A stretch of DNA of 64,000 nt, from contig OX344761.1 in assembly GCA_947034895.1 (NCBI GenBank), forward strand, positions 22,270,863-22,334,862, given 5' to 3'. Below, piece after piece: positions 23,996 to 36,333 of this stretch; the stretch's first letter is position 1; each line of letters starts with the position of its first letter. Below the pieces are notes generated by a model. That model ran no database searches. It was not told the DNA's origin and saw only the letters and a program-made list of their open reading frames with translations. The position numbers were made by a program, and so were the translations under genes. This DNA comes from Rhytidiadelphus loreus (Eukaryota; Streptophyta; Bryopsida; Hypnales; Hylocomiaceae).

Positions 23996-25177
23996 ATCCC
24001 AAGTCATAGGTAAGTCTGAAGTCGTAAACAATGACTTAGTCATGACTGGATCCTACTGAAGCGTTGTTAGGATTTAGGGTTGTACCGTTCTAAGAGCAGA
24101 CCCTAACCCGCAAGTCATGCTGAAGTGGTCAACAATGTACATTGCATGAAATCCCTGAAGAGATCTCTAGTTTGATGGGTTGGAAATAAGCTTCATGGAC
24201 ATTGGAAACATTCCAACACTCAGACAATACCATTTCCAGAATTCCAACAGCTTCGCCTTTCATTAATGTAAAGTGTATAATTTTTGTCAAAAATATTTGC
24301 GGACTCACAAATATGTGGCCATATATATGCAGAATTGTTGTCCACTTCAGCATTGGTTTCCAAGCTGCAACGCATGCTAGCAGCTACAGCTCAACTTCAA
24401 GGCAATATATATAGACCCAGAATCCTCCACATGTAAGTCACACTTCCAAGTATCTCAAAGCTCCAGGCTTCATTATTATATCCAGTTTTCCCTTGAATAC
24501 GTTTTAGAAGGCCTTGTTTGTCAATTGAGACAATGAGTGTGGATGGTTGATTTTTTTAAAATTTGTAATATGTGTGCTGTGCACTTAGCCAGCTTCAGGC
24601 AGCCAAGAATAATTATCCAATTGATCGTGTGCTTGACAAAGTTGTCTATATTAGCCACCTTAAGCAAGGGCATGCCATTTTGGAGGGGGGCATTGGTTGA
24701 TATGCAAATGTTGTAGCGTGCCAAAAAGATGCTTCATTACCAGTCAAAATGTAAACCCAATCCTAAACCTACCATTTCAAATGCAGACCCAACTCTAAAC
24801 CTCCGTCATTCATTATGTCCTGCACATGTAGTTACAGCACTCGATTTTTCTTGATGTCGCTCAATTCCTGTCTTCTCATTGTTTGCTTAAGCATGTGACG
24901 TCCTCACTAGTACAAGTCACTTCATAGTGTACAAGTCACTTTGATGTAACCATAGGTAGTGACGCTGAAGTTTCACTGTAGTCTTTATGTAGTCATAGAA
25001 TCCACTTTCAGAAGTGACACTGCAGTATCCAATTGTGACGTAGTTGTAGCGGATTCGGATTTGCCACTTGTTTACCTCTATGGCGGTTCCTTGTCCATGT
25101 TTACGAGTTGTGTTGCCTCCATTTGGTTTACTTCCAGGACAAAGTGAGGGACGAACTACTTCTTCATTTTCCATACA

Positions 25178-28100
25178 ATGATACCTGCAAGATTGCCCTT
25201 GTCTGATGCACAACGTCAGCGACTACGAGATGATCGACTGTGGAGTAGAAAGCTGGCAAAGGCTGTAGAGCACAACGCCAAGAGACTGCACTGCCCGTGC
25301 ACTAAATGCCGAGGTCGGAAGAGGCTACTCATACGTAACGTGAAGGACCACCTCATTCAAAACGGCCGAGATCCTGAGTCCCGAGTTTGGAGAGGTACTG
25401 GCACCCGAGACTCTTCCGACGAAGAGTGGGATGCGCAATTCTGGGGACCAGTCGAGCAAGAAGCGGTGCAAGTAGATGCCACGGTGGACACTCGTGGAAT
25501 GATCGACCAAACATTGCAGCAAGTGGACGCTGCGATATCCTTGACAGAGAGAGTCCACCGCGAAGTTAGCGATGTTTTTGCCACAGCTGACAGCATCCAT
25601 GAAAACAGCATGGAAGTGGGCATGGAGGATGTAGCGTGTGGTGAGGAAGAATGTAGGGACGACACACCCTTGGGTGACATGGCCGGTGATGTAGGCGAGG
25701 ATGATGGCAGCTTTGATGCGACAGCTTTGGAGGAGTCCATGGAGCGTCTGTATGAGGGCTCCCGGTCTAGCAAGCTTGCAACCACTGTGCTGCTGATGAA
25801 TTTGTGCACGGTCCACGGAGTAAGCAATCACTGTGCAAACAAGCTCTTCAACATTCTACACCTCCATCTTTTGCCTGAGAAGAATACATTGCCCAAAACG
25901 TACCATGCAGCGAAGACCTTGACTGCTAAGTTAGGACTCACATATAATACCATCCATGCTTGCGAAAAAGGATGTGTGCTATTCCGCGGTGAGCATGTGA
26001 ATGCCATACGGTGTCCTAAGTGCGGGGGACGTAGATATAGAGACGAGGACCGACGTGCCTTGCCAATCAAAGTTCTTCGTCACTTTCCCATTATTCCGCG
26101 CTTACAGAGGATGTTTCGTAGTCCAAGTATCTCAAAGCTCATGGTGTGGCATGCCGAAAACAACAACAACCAACCCGGAGGAGATGGCCTTGTAAGGCAC
26201 CCATGTGACTCAAAGGCATGGCAGCACTTCCACAATAATGTGGATCCGGCCTTCAGCAATGATCCCCAAAACATTCACTTTGCTTTGGCGGCAGACGGAG
26301 TTAACCCTTTCAAGCAAAACCGGTCCTCGTGGTCCACTTGGCCAGTGCTTTTGCTAAATTACAATCTCCCTCCGTGGCTAAGCACAAAAAAGTTTTTTCT
26401 TCTTTTATCTTTGTTGATTCCTGGAAGAGAGTCAGTGACATCTGAGGTGTTTGATGTGTACTTGGAGGAGTTGGAGCCACTTCTTGATGAGTTGTTGGAG
26501 CTATGGTCAGGAGTTCCTGCTTATGATGTCACGAAAGAGGCTGGCTCTAGGTCATTTCAACTGCGAGGTATGCTCCTCTAGACAATTCATGACTTCCCGG
26601 GCTACGGTACGGTAGGAGGATTCTCCCATCAAGGATATGCCGCTTGTCCTTGGTGCGGTATCCACTTAGGTGCTGAGCATTCTACTGAACTTGGGAAGCA
26701 AACATACGGTGGCACTCGACGGTGGTTACCTGAAGATCATACCTACAGATCAGAAGCCATGAAGGACCACTTCGATGGATTCATGGAAACTCGCCCTGAA
26801 CCACCCGTAATCACTGTGGATGAGCAACTTCAACACGCCATGGACTGTGAGGCATAGAGAGAAGGTGGACGTAGGGATGGTGCTGCAGGGGACCCCTCAA
26901 AGGTGCACGGTGTAAAGCGAATGAGCATTTTGTTTAGATTGCCGTATTGGAAGGTGAGATGAACCCATCCTCTGTATAAAAAATGACCATGACTTTGTGG
27001 TGACTTTAGTGCGCTTCGCCAGTGACTTCTTAGTCATTTTGTAGTTGTGTTTTAGTACGGAGTCGCATGTATTGACTCATGCGTGACTTGTATTGTGTAC
27101 ATATAGGTACAAGGGGATATGTCGCAGAACAGATTGTAAAACATTGATGTCTTAGTGTGCCTACCCTGCCATGCAACCCTTATTAACTAGCGTGCTGAGG
27201 CTCCTTTTTGGAAAGATATGGTTGTCGGGGAGCACAACAACTACTGTAACAATGTTCACAAATGTAAAGTGTTGATGCTAACCCCGTGAGTGATGTGTGG
27301 CCCCTCAGCATCTTCTCATACGAAACACACTAGACGTCATGCACTACGAGATGAATCTCGCCAAAAAAATTCTGAAGACAATAACCGGCAAAAAGGACAC
27401 TGTCAAGGTGAGAAGGGATTTACAAAGGCGGAATATAAGAAAACACCTTTGGCTCACTCCAAATGCCAAGAAGGTAGGGAAGATGGTGAAGCCTCGAGCG
27501 TCATATATACTGTCAGAGGAGGAATTTGAGAAGTTTGCGCGTTGCCTTGAGTCTTTGAAGACACCAAGCGGCTATTCTTCAGACTTGGATAAGTGCATTT
27601 GCAAGAAAAACTTCGGGGGTCTTAAATCTCATGATTACCACGTCTTAATGCAGCAGGTTTTGCCACTAGCACTCCGCGGCTTGATGCAACCCGGTCCACG
27701 CATGGCTGTCATGAGGATGTGCAAGGTCTTCCGGCGCCTTTGCACGAAGGTTTATAACCCAACAGAGTTTACATCCCTCAAAGTTGACGTGGCTGAGAGC
27801 ATGGCATTGTTGGAGTTTGAGTTCCCTCCATCATTCTTCGACATTATGACACATTTGTCCTATCATCTAGCTAGGGAGCTCAACTTGTGTGGCCCTGTGA
27901 GCGCCCGGTGGATGTATCTGGTTGAACGATACATGAAAGTATTAAAAAACCATGTTAGGAACATGGCACGTCCCGAAGCATGCATGGCAGAGGGGTACTT
28001 GAAAGATGAATGTCTTGGATTCATGACTGAGTACCTTCAGAGATTCGAGCCCACGCAACGCCGTGTATGGGATGAAGATGAAGAATTTGGCGATGTAGAG

Positions 28101-29277
28101 GAGGTTCTTCAAGGCGCCGGCAAGCCATATTTGATGAGTGCTGAACTTCGAGATGTTGCGCACCAGTATGTGCTGATGAACATCTCAATTATGCAAGGTT
28201 TGTATGAGTAAGTTCCAGCATGAACTGTTGTTTGTTATTGTGGTTATGAAAAATATCCCGGAGGTGTACAATGCAAAGTACTGTAACCTAATTCCCTCTA
28301 GTCCATGAAGTAGTTGCCCGTACCAGTAGCACAGAAGATGTTTCGAAGTCATTTTAGCTGCGATGTGTAAGTGTATGATCCAGTCTTGCGACTTTGTGGC
28401 AACTAGGCTTAGTGACACCGCAGTCATGGAAACGTCACTTCCGTAGTAGCATCCTCTGAGTCCCTACAGATTAGTCATGTCAGCTATCATTTTGCATCTT
28501 CTGCATCGACTTACTTATAAGCTGAATGGTGCACTTGTTTGCAGGAAGTGGAGGACTGAAGAGAGTTCAAATCCACGCACTCCTGCACTAGCACAGTGGA
28601 TTGAAAGGACGACAATGGAGGAGTCTCAGTTGAACCTAACCAACCCTGAGGACATGGACCGTTTTTTGTTGAGCAAGAAGCCGTCTCAGAAAGCCACTCG
28701 CTACACACGTGTCACAGCATTTGGTAACCATTTTAGAGTGGAAAACGAGACGTCATCTCGAATGATAAGCTACAATAGTGGCATGGCTTCAGTCTTTGTA
28801 GTGCCCTCGGAAAATGAATCTGACTGCGCTATGCCATATGTCAGTGTGTTGCAAGACATATTGTTGTTGGATTACGGAGCACTCCAAACCCCGCTTATTC
28901 TCCTACGATGTGAGTGGATTAAGCCTCATGATAATCGTGGTAACCCAACTTATACTCGGGATGACGCAGGTTTCTTATTGGTGAACTTCCGGCATAAACT
29001 CCCTCACCTAGCAGAGCCCTTCATCTTTCCTAGCCAGGCCACGCAGGTTTTCTTCTCTGATGCTATAGAGAAACCAGGTTGGAAAGTTATTTTACGCAAA
29101 GAAGCCAGAGCAAAGCGTGAAGTCATAGAGACGACAGACACCTTCATAAGCACCACAATGGAAAGCGTTGGACTAACCGCTCCTAGGCAAGTGCTCCTTC
29201 CAACAGATACGGCAGATCTTGTTGGCGCCATTGAATTGTCTCCAGAAGACAACTTATTGGCAAACGAAGAATATTAG
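25178..29277 (+). pseudogene. CACTA TNP2 transposase gene
   Basis: Exons: 25178-26956, a middle segment near 27105-27290 that I could not splice cleanly, 27309 to about 28205, and about 28542-29277. The ATG at 25178 opens a transposase-associated domain with HCPCTKCRGRKRLL (residues about 35-75). The TNP2 domain follows ('LHLLPEKNTLPKTYHAAK', 'CEKGCVLFRGEH', 'RCPKCGGRRYRD', 'TIHDFPGYGTVGGFSHQGY', 'ACPWCG'). The exon from 27309 ('TLDVMHYEMNLAKKIL', 'LKSHDYHVLMQQVLPLALRG') matches the DUF4218 region. The last exon ('DILLLDYGALQTPLILLRCEW', 'ATQVFFSD') matches the DUF4216 region. In-frame TAGs at 26579-26581, where related proteins have W, and at 26855-26857 break the first exon. This is the enzyme family that cuts CACTA ends in the nucleus; the copy should not make full protein. 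Confidence 0.82.
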
Positions 29278-30136
29278 GGTCTTCTGGGAGTACTTCCTGA
29301 GTAGTGTATGTGGTGTACTATACTATTTGTAGTGGCAGGTAGTCATTTACTAGTTACAGTGGAATTGCACCGTAGTGTCGCAGCGGCTTGAACCACAAGT
29401 GTGCCTTATCACACTTCTCTTGCTACTGAAGTCCACTTTAGAACTCTCTGTAATGAAAAGAGAGTCCCTAAACCCTCTTTAAATTTCCAATTCTCAATAT
29501 CCAAAATCGTCATTTCTTGGCTTCGAATTCACAAGGTCTCCTATCATTGTGGCTAAGTTGCATTTTGTTTAAAGAGGCTAATTAAGGTGCATTTGGTTTG
29601 AAGAGGATAAATTACATTTTGTTTAACCCCTAAATGGTTTGGAGGTGATTTAGAAGAAAGTAGTCAAAATAGGGGTGTTGGGGGAATGTGAGGAGTGGAC
29701 ACTAGAAGACCAAAAAAAAATAGTTTCCAACCGTAGGATCTTGAACTTGTCTTTATAATTTAGGAACCTACCAATTTTCAACAATAGATTCATCGATCTC
29801 AATGAGATCTAATGGTGCAAAGTTCAAATTGCTTTTTTTTTCAGTGTGAAAATTCCGGGCAGCTGCACTTCGACTGTTGAATTACACATGTACAGAATTT
29901 CATTTTCATGGTTACTCCTTGGATTAGGGTACTTATATGAGTTAGGATCATGCTCAAAAAAATTCACCATCTTTTCACTTGTAGAACATATAGAAAACAA
30001 TATGATTGTACACATAGGTTTTGCAAAATTTGTTTACATTGTCATTTTTTCCATCAATGATTCAAATTTCAAAATAGGTCCAATCTAAAATCTGAACGGT
30101 GGATACAAGGAAATCTACCTACTTCATGCAAAGGAA

Positions 30137-31240
30137 TTGTCTTTCCTACAAAATATAAAAAACTCGAAATGTGGCACTAAAAATGAAGCCCCTGTGTTCT
30201 GTGCAAGCTTCAGAGTTTTGGGCAAGCAACTCATGCTGGGTGCTTCTCACTCCCACAACGGGCGAGCTGACAAATACTTGCTCTGGGCGGTTGTCCCAAT
30301 GCCCTTCCCTGCCATTCGGGGGGGCCTTCCCTGCCATTTGGAAGGACCCCTCCCCCTACCATTCTTCCCACCTCCCCTACCATTCAGGAGGCAGGGTAAG
30401 CTGCCATGCCAAGTGGGGGCAGGAGTGGGGTGGGAGGCTTTCCAAATGGCATCCGCCCAATTGGCGTTCCCCATTCCTGCTCCCAAGTTCCCGATGTACG
30501 CTCCCAAGTTCCCGATGTACACTCCCAAGTGTCCGCAAGTCTTGTTCCCTCCACCTGAGCATTCCCTTCAGCAGCACCCAAACTCTTTTCATCTGGACCA
30601 GCACTGAAGCAACGATGGTAAGCTAATGCAATTGACATGTTTGAGTTGTCTACTAAAAAGCTAAGGAAATAAAAAAAGTTTAGTATATAAAAAGGGGTTA
30701 GAAAAAAAGGTTTTACAAAAAAAAAGTTTACAAAGTAAATAAAAAGATTTGGAAAAAAAGGGCTCACCAAATAAGGTTTCAGAAAAAAAAAGGTTTAGAA
30801 CAGAAAAAAGGATATAGGAAAAAAAAGGTTAAAAAAAAGGAAAGGGTATAGGAAATTAAAAAAATGTTCAAGGAAAAAAAGGACTTAGAAGAAACAAAAT
30901 AAGAAAATAGAAGGAGGTTAGAAAAAATAAGGGATCAAAAAAAGAGGGTAGGGAACAATGAGGCTTAGGGCATCAAAAGGTAAGAAAATAAGAAGCCAAA
31001 AAATAAATAAAAAGGGAAGGAAACAAAAAGGGTATGAAATAAAAACACTAAGACATGTCAAGGTTTAGGCTAAAAAAAGGTATACTAAGAAAAAGATAAG
31101 AAAATAAAAAGAAAGAGTAGGCTTCAAGGCAACAATATTCATGGTAAGAAGACGTGTAATAGTTTGAAAGCATGGATCTAATAATAAGCACCAAAAGAAC
31201 ATTGAATTCACCTTATACTCTTTGGACGTGGTTCCTTCTA
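30137..31240. repeat. piggyBac interior: short direct repeats and purine tract
   Basis: Three near copies of GCTCCCAAGTTCCCGATGTAC lie at about 30478-30540 within a C-rich stretch. From 30655 to 31110 the plus strand is almost entirely A and G, made of degenerate AAAAAAAGGTTTAG-like units. Open frames over this part on both strands follow from the composition and are not called as genes. Confidence 0.6.
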
Positions 31241-31248
31241 TTGCGATG

Positions 31249-34200
31249 TCAGGGGCCATAATGGTACTCTTCAAAACATCCCCGGTTTAGGCATAAAAAA
31301 ATGCGATTGCAAGCCCGACAATAGTAGCTACATTTTGGGTCACCGCATGTCACACAAGGACGCCTCAATCGACTAGTAGTGGGCATGTGGGGCCGTGGAT
31401 CTTCTTCTTCATCAACATCGGTTCCCCGACCACGCCAATTTTGTGTGAGAGCATCACACAAATCGGCCTTGAATTGAAGGTGAGAAATTGGTTTCCTTTG
31501 ATGACGACGGTTTTGCAAAAGACTAAGGTAGATTACATACATATTGACCACCGTTGTGTCCAATAAGAAGTAAAAAACTCGGTGCCACCACTTGTGTGAC
31601 CGCGTTTGGCTTGAATATGAAGCTCTCAATTGGTCCGCCACATCCAACCCCCTCATGTGGGTGGTGTACTCCAAATGCATAGGAGAAGTTTGTATTGGGT
31701 CTCTTCTTGCCCCATTTCTACGTGGAACCGTTGGTACCGGTACACATGGAAACTGAATAGGCAATGCATGAGTAGAAATAAGAAGAACTGGGCGCTTGTC
31801 TTTCCACATGACACATGCAATGCCACGAGAGTCATGCATTTTCCATGATAATGTACCTTGAAGAGAATTGGTCCAATTCCCAAGCTTTTTCAAGTCCAAA
31901 GGTAGGCCCACCCGATTTGACCTCATAGTACCGGTAGCATAGATTTGCATTGCAGCCAACTCCATAAATAATCCAACACTCGAGAAGTAGTTGTCCGTGA
32001 CAACTACATGCCCTTTTCTTTCTTGTCCATTCAATAATCGCATTACCACGTTGTATGCCACACTTGCTTCTACACGTACCGGTGGTATTTCTTCTACTCC
32101 TTCATGATTAGCCCCACAATAGATTTCAAAGTTAAAAACATATTTGGATGCAGAATCTGCCAAGCACCAAACTTTGATGCCCCATTTCTGTGGCTTTTTG
32201 GGCATATATTGCCTAGCGGGGCAATAAGAACCTTTATACCGTATCATCATTTCGTCTATTGTAAGGAACTTGCCCAACATCCATTCTCGTTTGAAACCAT
32301 CCCTAATTTCATGCACAAGCCAACGCACTTGACCCATCTTGTCATAACCGGGCATGTTTCTATCCCCAACATAGGTAGAGGGGTTTGTTACATGTAAACA
32401 TCTTGTTATCGCTTCAAATCTCTTCCTAGACAATAATTTAGAAATCCGGGGACAATGAAAAAAAGACCCTTCTTTGCTCCAGTATGTCCTCATGTTCGGT
32501 TGTTTTTTCAATCCCATATAGATGCGGGCTGCTAAATAGGCCTTCAAAGTTGCCACTGTGAGAGGTATCCATCCTTGTCCCCCCCTTGTTTTTCCGTGCT
32601 CATCCGGTGTAGTTGCATACCGATTACTCTCTACCACTATCTTACGCAAGAGAGTGTAGGGCCAAAATAACGTAAACAACTGCATGAAGGTTGGCATTTT
32701 ATAGTGCACTCTTGTAGGCCCCCGTGCACCTAGAAATGGTATTGGAGTCGGTGAAAAAGTAAAATTTGATCGGGACCACGTCGAGTCGCGAAACATATGT
32801 TTCACCCCATATGGATTGTCCGGGTCCCCACCGTTGCTACTTTCACCCCCATCATATGCATCCCCACTCTCCGATGAATTGTCCAACATTGAAGCAGCAT
32901 TGCCCACCCTCCTCCTCTGAACCCTCACTCTCTCTTGCATTGTACGAGGATTGACTTGTACCTCGTTTGTTGCCATATCTTCCTCCGGAAACTCATCATT
33001 TGCCCAATAATCACAAGCCTCGTGCACATTGATGTCGTCTTCAGTCTCCAAGCCATAATACAAATCAGGAGCATCTAGAATCCCACCCTCTCTGAAACCA
33101 CCATCATTAGTTATAAACAAATTTCCAATTCAATATAGACATGAGAAATGTAAAAATGATTTATAACCTTTACACCTACAATTTGTAGTCTAAAACCATC
33201 ATCAATAGTGAGTGACCAAATTCATTTTCAAATTCGCCAAGATTAGTATAAACTTTTGTACAACAATGACACCAACAAAGTGTAATCTACAACCTCCATC
33301 ATTATCATGTAACCAAATTCAAATTCTACATCGCCATGAAAACTATAAAAAAATTACAATAATTACACCTACAAAGTGTACTCTATAACCTCTATCATTA
33401 ATATGTGACCAAATTCAAATTCAACAAGGCCATGAAAACTATAAAAAAATTTATAACACTTCCAACCACAAAGTTAAACCTAACACCACCATCAATAGTT
33501 TATGGGCATAGTGAAATTCAATATGTGCATGGACTCTAAAAACATTACATATTATTTACAACTACAAAGTTTAGCCTAACATTCCCATCATGAGTTTGTG
33601 ACCAAATTCAAATTCAAATTCAAAATGTACATAAATCCTAGGAATATGTTTTGAAACTTACAATCATAAATTCTAATCTAAAACTACCATCAATAGTTTG
33701 TGGACATAGAGAAATTCAATAAGTGTAAGGACTCTAAAAACATTACATATTATTTACAACTACAAAGTTTAGCCTAACATTTCCATCATGAGTTTGTGAC
33801 CAAATTCAAATTCAAAATGTATATAAATCCTAGGAATATGTTTTGAAACTTACAATCATAAATTCTAATCTAAAACTACCATCAATAGTTTGTGGACATA
33901 GAGAAATTCAATATGTGCATGGACTCTAAAAACATTACATATTATTTACAACTACAAAGTTTAGCCTAACATTCCCATCATGAGTTTGTGACCAAATTCA
34001 AATTCAAATTCAAAATGTACATAAATCCTAGGAATATGTTTTGAAACTTACAATCATAAATTATAGTCTAAAACTACCATCATTAGTTTATGGATATAGT
34101 CAAATTCAAAATGTGCATGGACACTAGAATTATTCAATAACAATAAAAAAGAATCATAGTTTTGCCTACAAGTACCATCATGTGTTTGTTTGAGTACATA

Positions 34201-35030
34201 TGCGAGTTCAAATTGTATATAAATGTAAATTCAGCATCTGTTGACCATACAATGTAGTCTGAAATTACCATCATCACTTTGCCTACCCACCAAACCTGAA
34301 GATGTAAATAAAATTTTAAAACATTTTATAATATTTACTTGAAATGATTTATACATTGCATCCATTTGTCACTATTTTTAGTGCATTGGAAACTACTTAC
34401 AGTTGCCAACCAGAAAGTATCAAAACTTGACCATTGTAATATTACTTGCTCACAAAATTCCTAAGGTTTCTAACTGAACTGAGGTTTAGGTACTCACAGG
34501 GGTCCCTCTTGGTATTGGCCATGATCATGAACTCGAACTCCTACTGTGGGTGGGGTAGCTTGTACTGGTTGAGGTTCCACGTCAACCAATCTCTCCCTTC
34601 CTTGCAACGGCTCTATGTCGAGCTGGTGTTCCATCCAGCTGTCCGATGGTCCCGCATGTTGTCCATCCATCTCCGTCCGATGTCCATCGCTTTCCCCCCC
34701 ATCACGCCATGCATAGTTGCTGCCTGGGCTCCAGGGTTGCGGCAATCCAGGCTGTGATTGAAAATTTTCAAAATGAAGCGCGCTTTGTGTTCCGTCCACT
34801 CTCTCGCGCCGTGGTTTCCTTCTCTTGCGGTGTGTGCTAGCCAATGAAGTTTGTGAGTGCAGGAGTTCGCGGGGCCAGAAGAGTCCTTCCACTGACTCCC
34901 CAAAGTCTTCTTCCTCATCTTCAGAATCATTTGAGTATCCTTGGCAACTGGAATCTCTTGCTGCTGCTAGTATTTCGTCGTCTTCCTCTTGGCTTCCGAA
35001 GAGGTTTGCATCGGGGGAGCCAATGCGCAT
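31249..35030 (-). CDS. piggyBac transposase, two exons, 791 aa, open
   Basis: Exons 35030-34498 and 33091-31249 join in phase (533 + 1843 nt), with donor GTGAGT and acceptor TTTCAG. The ATG at 35030 is the first suitable start; the frame is open further up, so a longer product is possible. Exon 1 is acidic with a basic RKRRKPRRERV patch (probable nuclear signal). Exon 2 carries the DDE_Tnp_1_7 (piggyBac) domain. The three acidic positions are visible in 'FLTIDEMMIRYKG', 'VVVTDNYFSS' and 'WKDKRPVLLIS'. The C-terminus has a cysteine-rich zinc-binding domain (CVTCGDPKCSYYC, CRACNRIFLCLNRGC). The enzyme would excise and insert the element at TTAA. No stop or frameshift is seen, unlike the surrounding CACTA genes. 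The intron (33092-34497) is filled by a tandem repeat. Confidence 0.85.
33170..34270. repeat. Tandem repeat of about 98 bp, partly in dimers, in the piggyBac intron
   Basis: Repeated blocks read 'ACAAAGT...CTA(A)AC...CCATCA(T)...AGT(TT)GTGACCAAATTCAAATTCAA'. The ATCAATAGTT landmark recurs at 33491, 33689, 33881 and (as ATCATTAGTT) near 34079, spaced 192-198 bp. That is twice the basic spacing, so the right part is organised as dimers. About eleven basic units fit. The array lies wholly within the transposase intron. Confidence 0.75.
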
Positions 35031-35399
35031 GTCGTGGAAGGTCGTCGAAGCAGGACAACCCTCGATCGAAGGAGGACAATCTTCGGGCGGTCGTCGGAGG
35101 AGGAGTCCGTCGGGTCACTAAGCTCTACGGTAGTTGTCTCTCCTGCAAGCTGTTGTTCCTCCCGTTGTTGCTGCAGGCGGTCACTGCGTCGGGGCGGCAA
35201 GTCATCCCTGGCGAGCTGCAGCATCGACAAAGGTAAGGTCAGGTATTCTAAAACCTCGTTATCACTTATTTGTTTTGTAAATGTAGATTTTTCATTGACA
35301 AGGTGGGCACTAGAGCTGCATTGGTCTTCTAGAATCATAGTTTGAGTACAAACAAAGAGAGCATTTGAGTACAAAGAAGTAGTCAGAGGTCGTTCTTAC

Positions 35400-36333
35400 C
35401 CATTTTCCCTTCAGGAATCGAGGAAGCTTCGGCATTTCTTTTGAGTGAGTTGTTTCCTTCCGCCTTTGCAAAATCTGGCCACACCTTCTCCTTTATTAGG
35501 AGAGGAATATCTGGATGAAATTGCCTCCGCTGGCACCACCCTAAGCAGCGGGCAGCTTGCCTGTAGAAGTGGTGGCGGTAGTTGTTAGGTGAAGGATTAG
35601 CAGGCCACTTACAAGTTCCTCGTGGGACAGGCAATGAGCGTAAATGCACCACGTTCAATAGTGCCACTACTTTACTAGCTTGGCTTGGTGATGCTCCTTC
35701 TTTTGTTGTCAAAAGTTGGAAGAGTTGATGTTCTACTGTTGTTGCTTCCACAAGTTGTGTGTTGGGTCCGGCAAGTGCAAGACCTTGAGCACCTTGGAGG
35801 AATCTACATTCACGCCCCCCTCGACGATGCAGACTTCCTTCTTGCGCATGCATGCCGTCGTTGTGGCAAGTAGAGTTAATGGTAACTCCTTCCTCCTTGC
35901 TAAGACTATAGTTCTTCGGGTGCAGTCCCTGTTGACGCCAACTTGATTGGTTGCAATCGTAACTGCTACCGTCATGTGGCAGCCCCTCGATGCTTGACTT
36001 TTGCTTTGGTGTTGGGTCGGATTTCTCCGTTGATGTAGGAAGATCAGAAGTGGACGCTACCCAATGTCCCTCGACGATGGACGAAGGTCGCACCACCCAC
36101 TCCGCTCCTGCAGCCCTGCCCTCAATATTGCAGTGAGGGCCCTCGCTTGTTGGTAGCAGTAAGCGTTCGCAATCCTGTTGGCTAACTCTTGTGGGTATGC
36201 TCCTCCCCGTGACTAATCCATTGCCTTGAGACATGTTGCACTTTGAAACTCCTTTGATATTTCCCTGGCTATGGTCTTGGTTGTATTTTGATTTGTGTAG
36301 GGACAACATGGGTGTGATGAATGCAACTGGCAT
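35400..36333 (-). CDS. Open region upstream of the piggyBac transposase, unknown product
   Basis: An ATG at 36333 opens 311 codons up to a good donor (GTAAGA right after 35400); the unspliced frame stops at 35383. The sequence is hydrophilic. Its end is basic and aromatic-rich (KWPANPSPNNYRHHFYRQAA, 'WCQRRQFHPDIPLLIKEKVW'), which could be a nucleic-acid-binding helix bundle, but I recognise no family. It lies inside the piggyBac on the transposase strand and may be a 5' exon of that gene or a second element gene. The splice partner was not found. Confidence 0.35.

Noticed and set aside
30137..30626. Proline-rich open frames in the piggyBac interior
   Set aside because: Arise from a short direct repeat and C-rich composition and are open in several frames on both strands.
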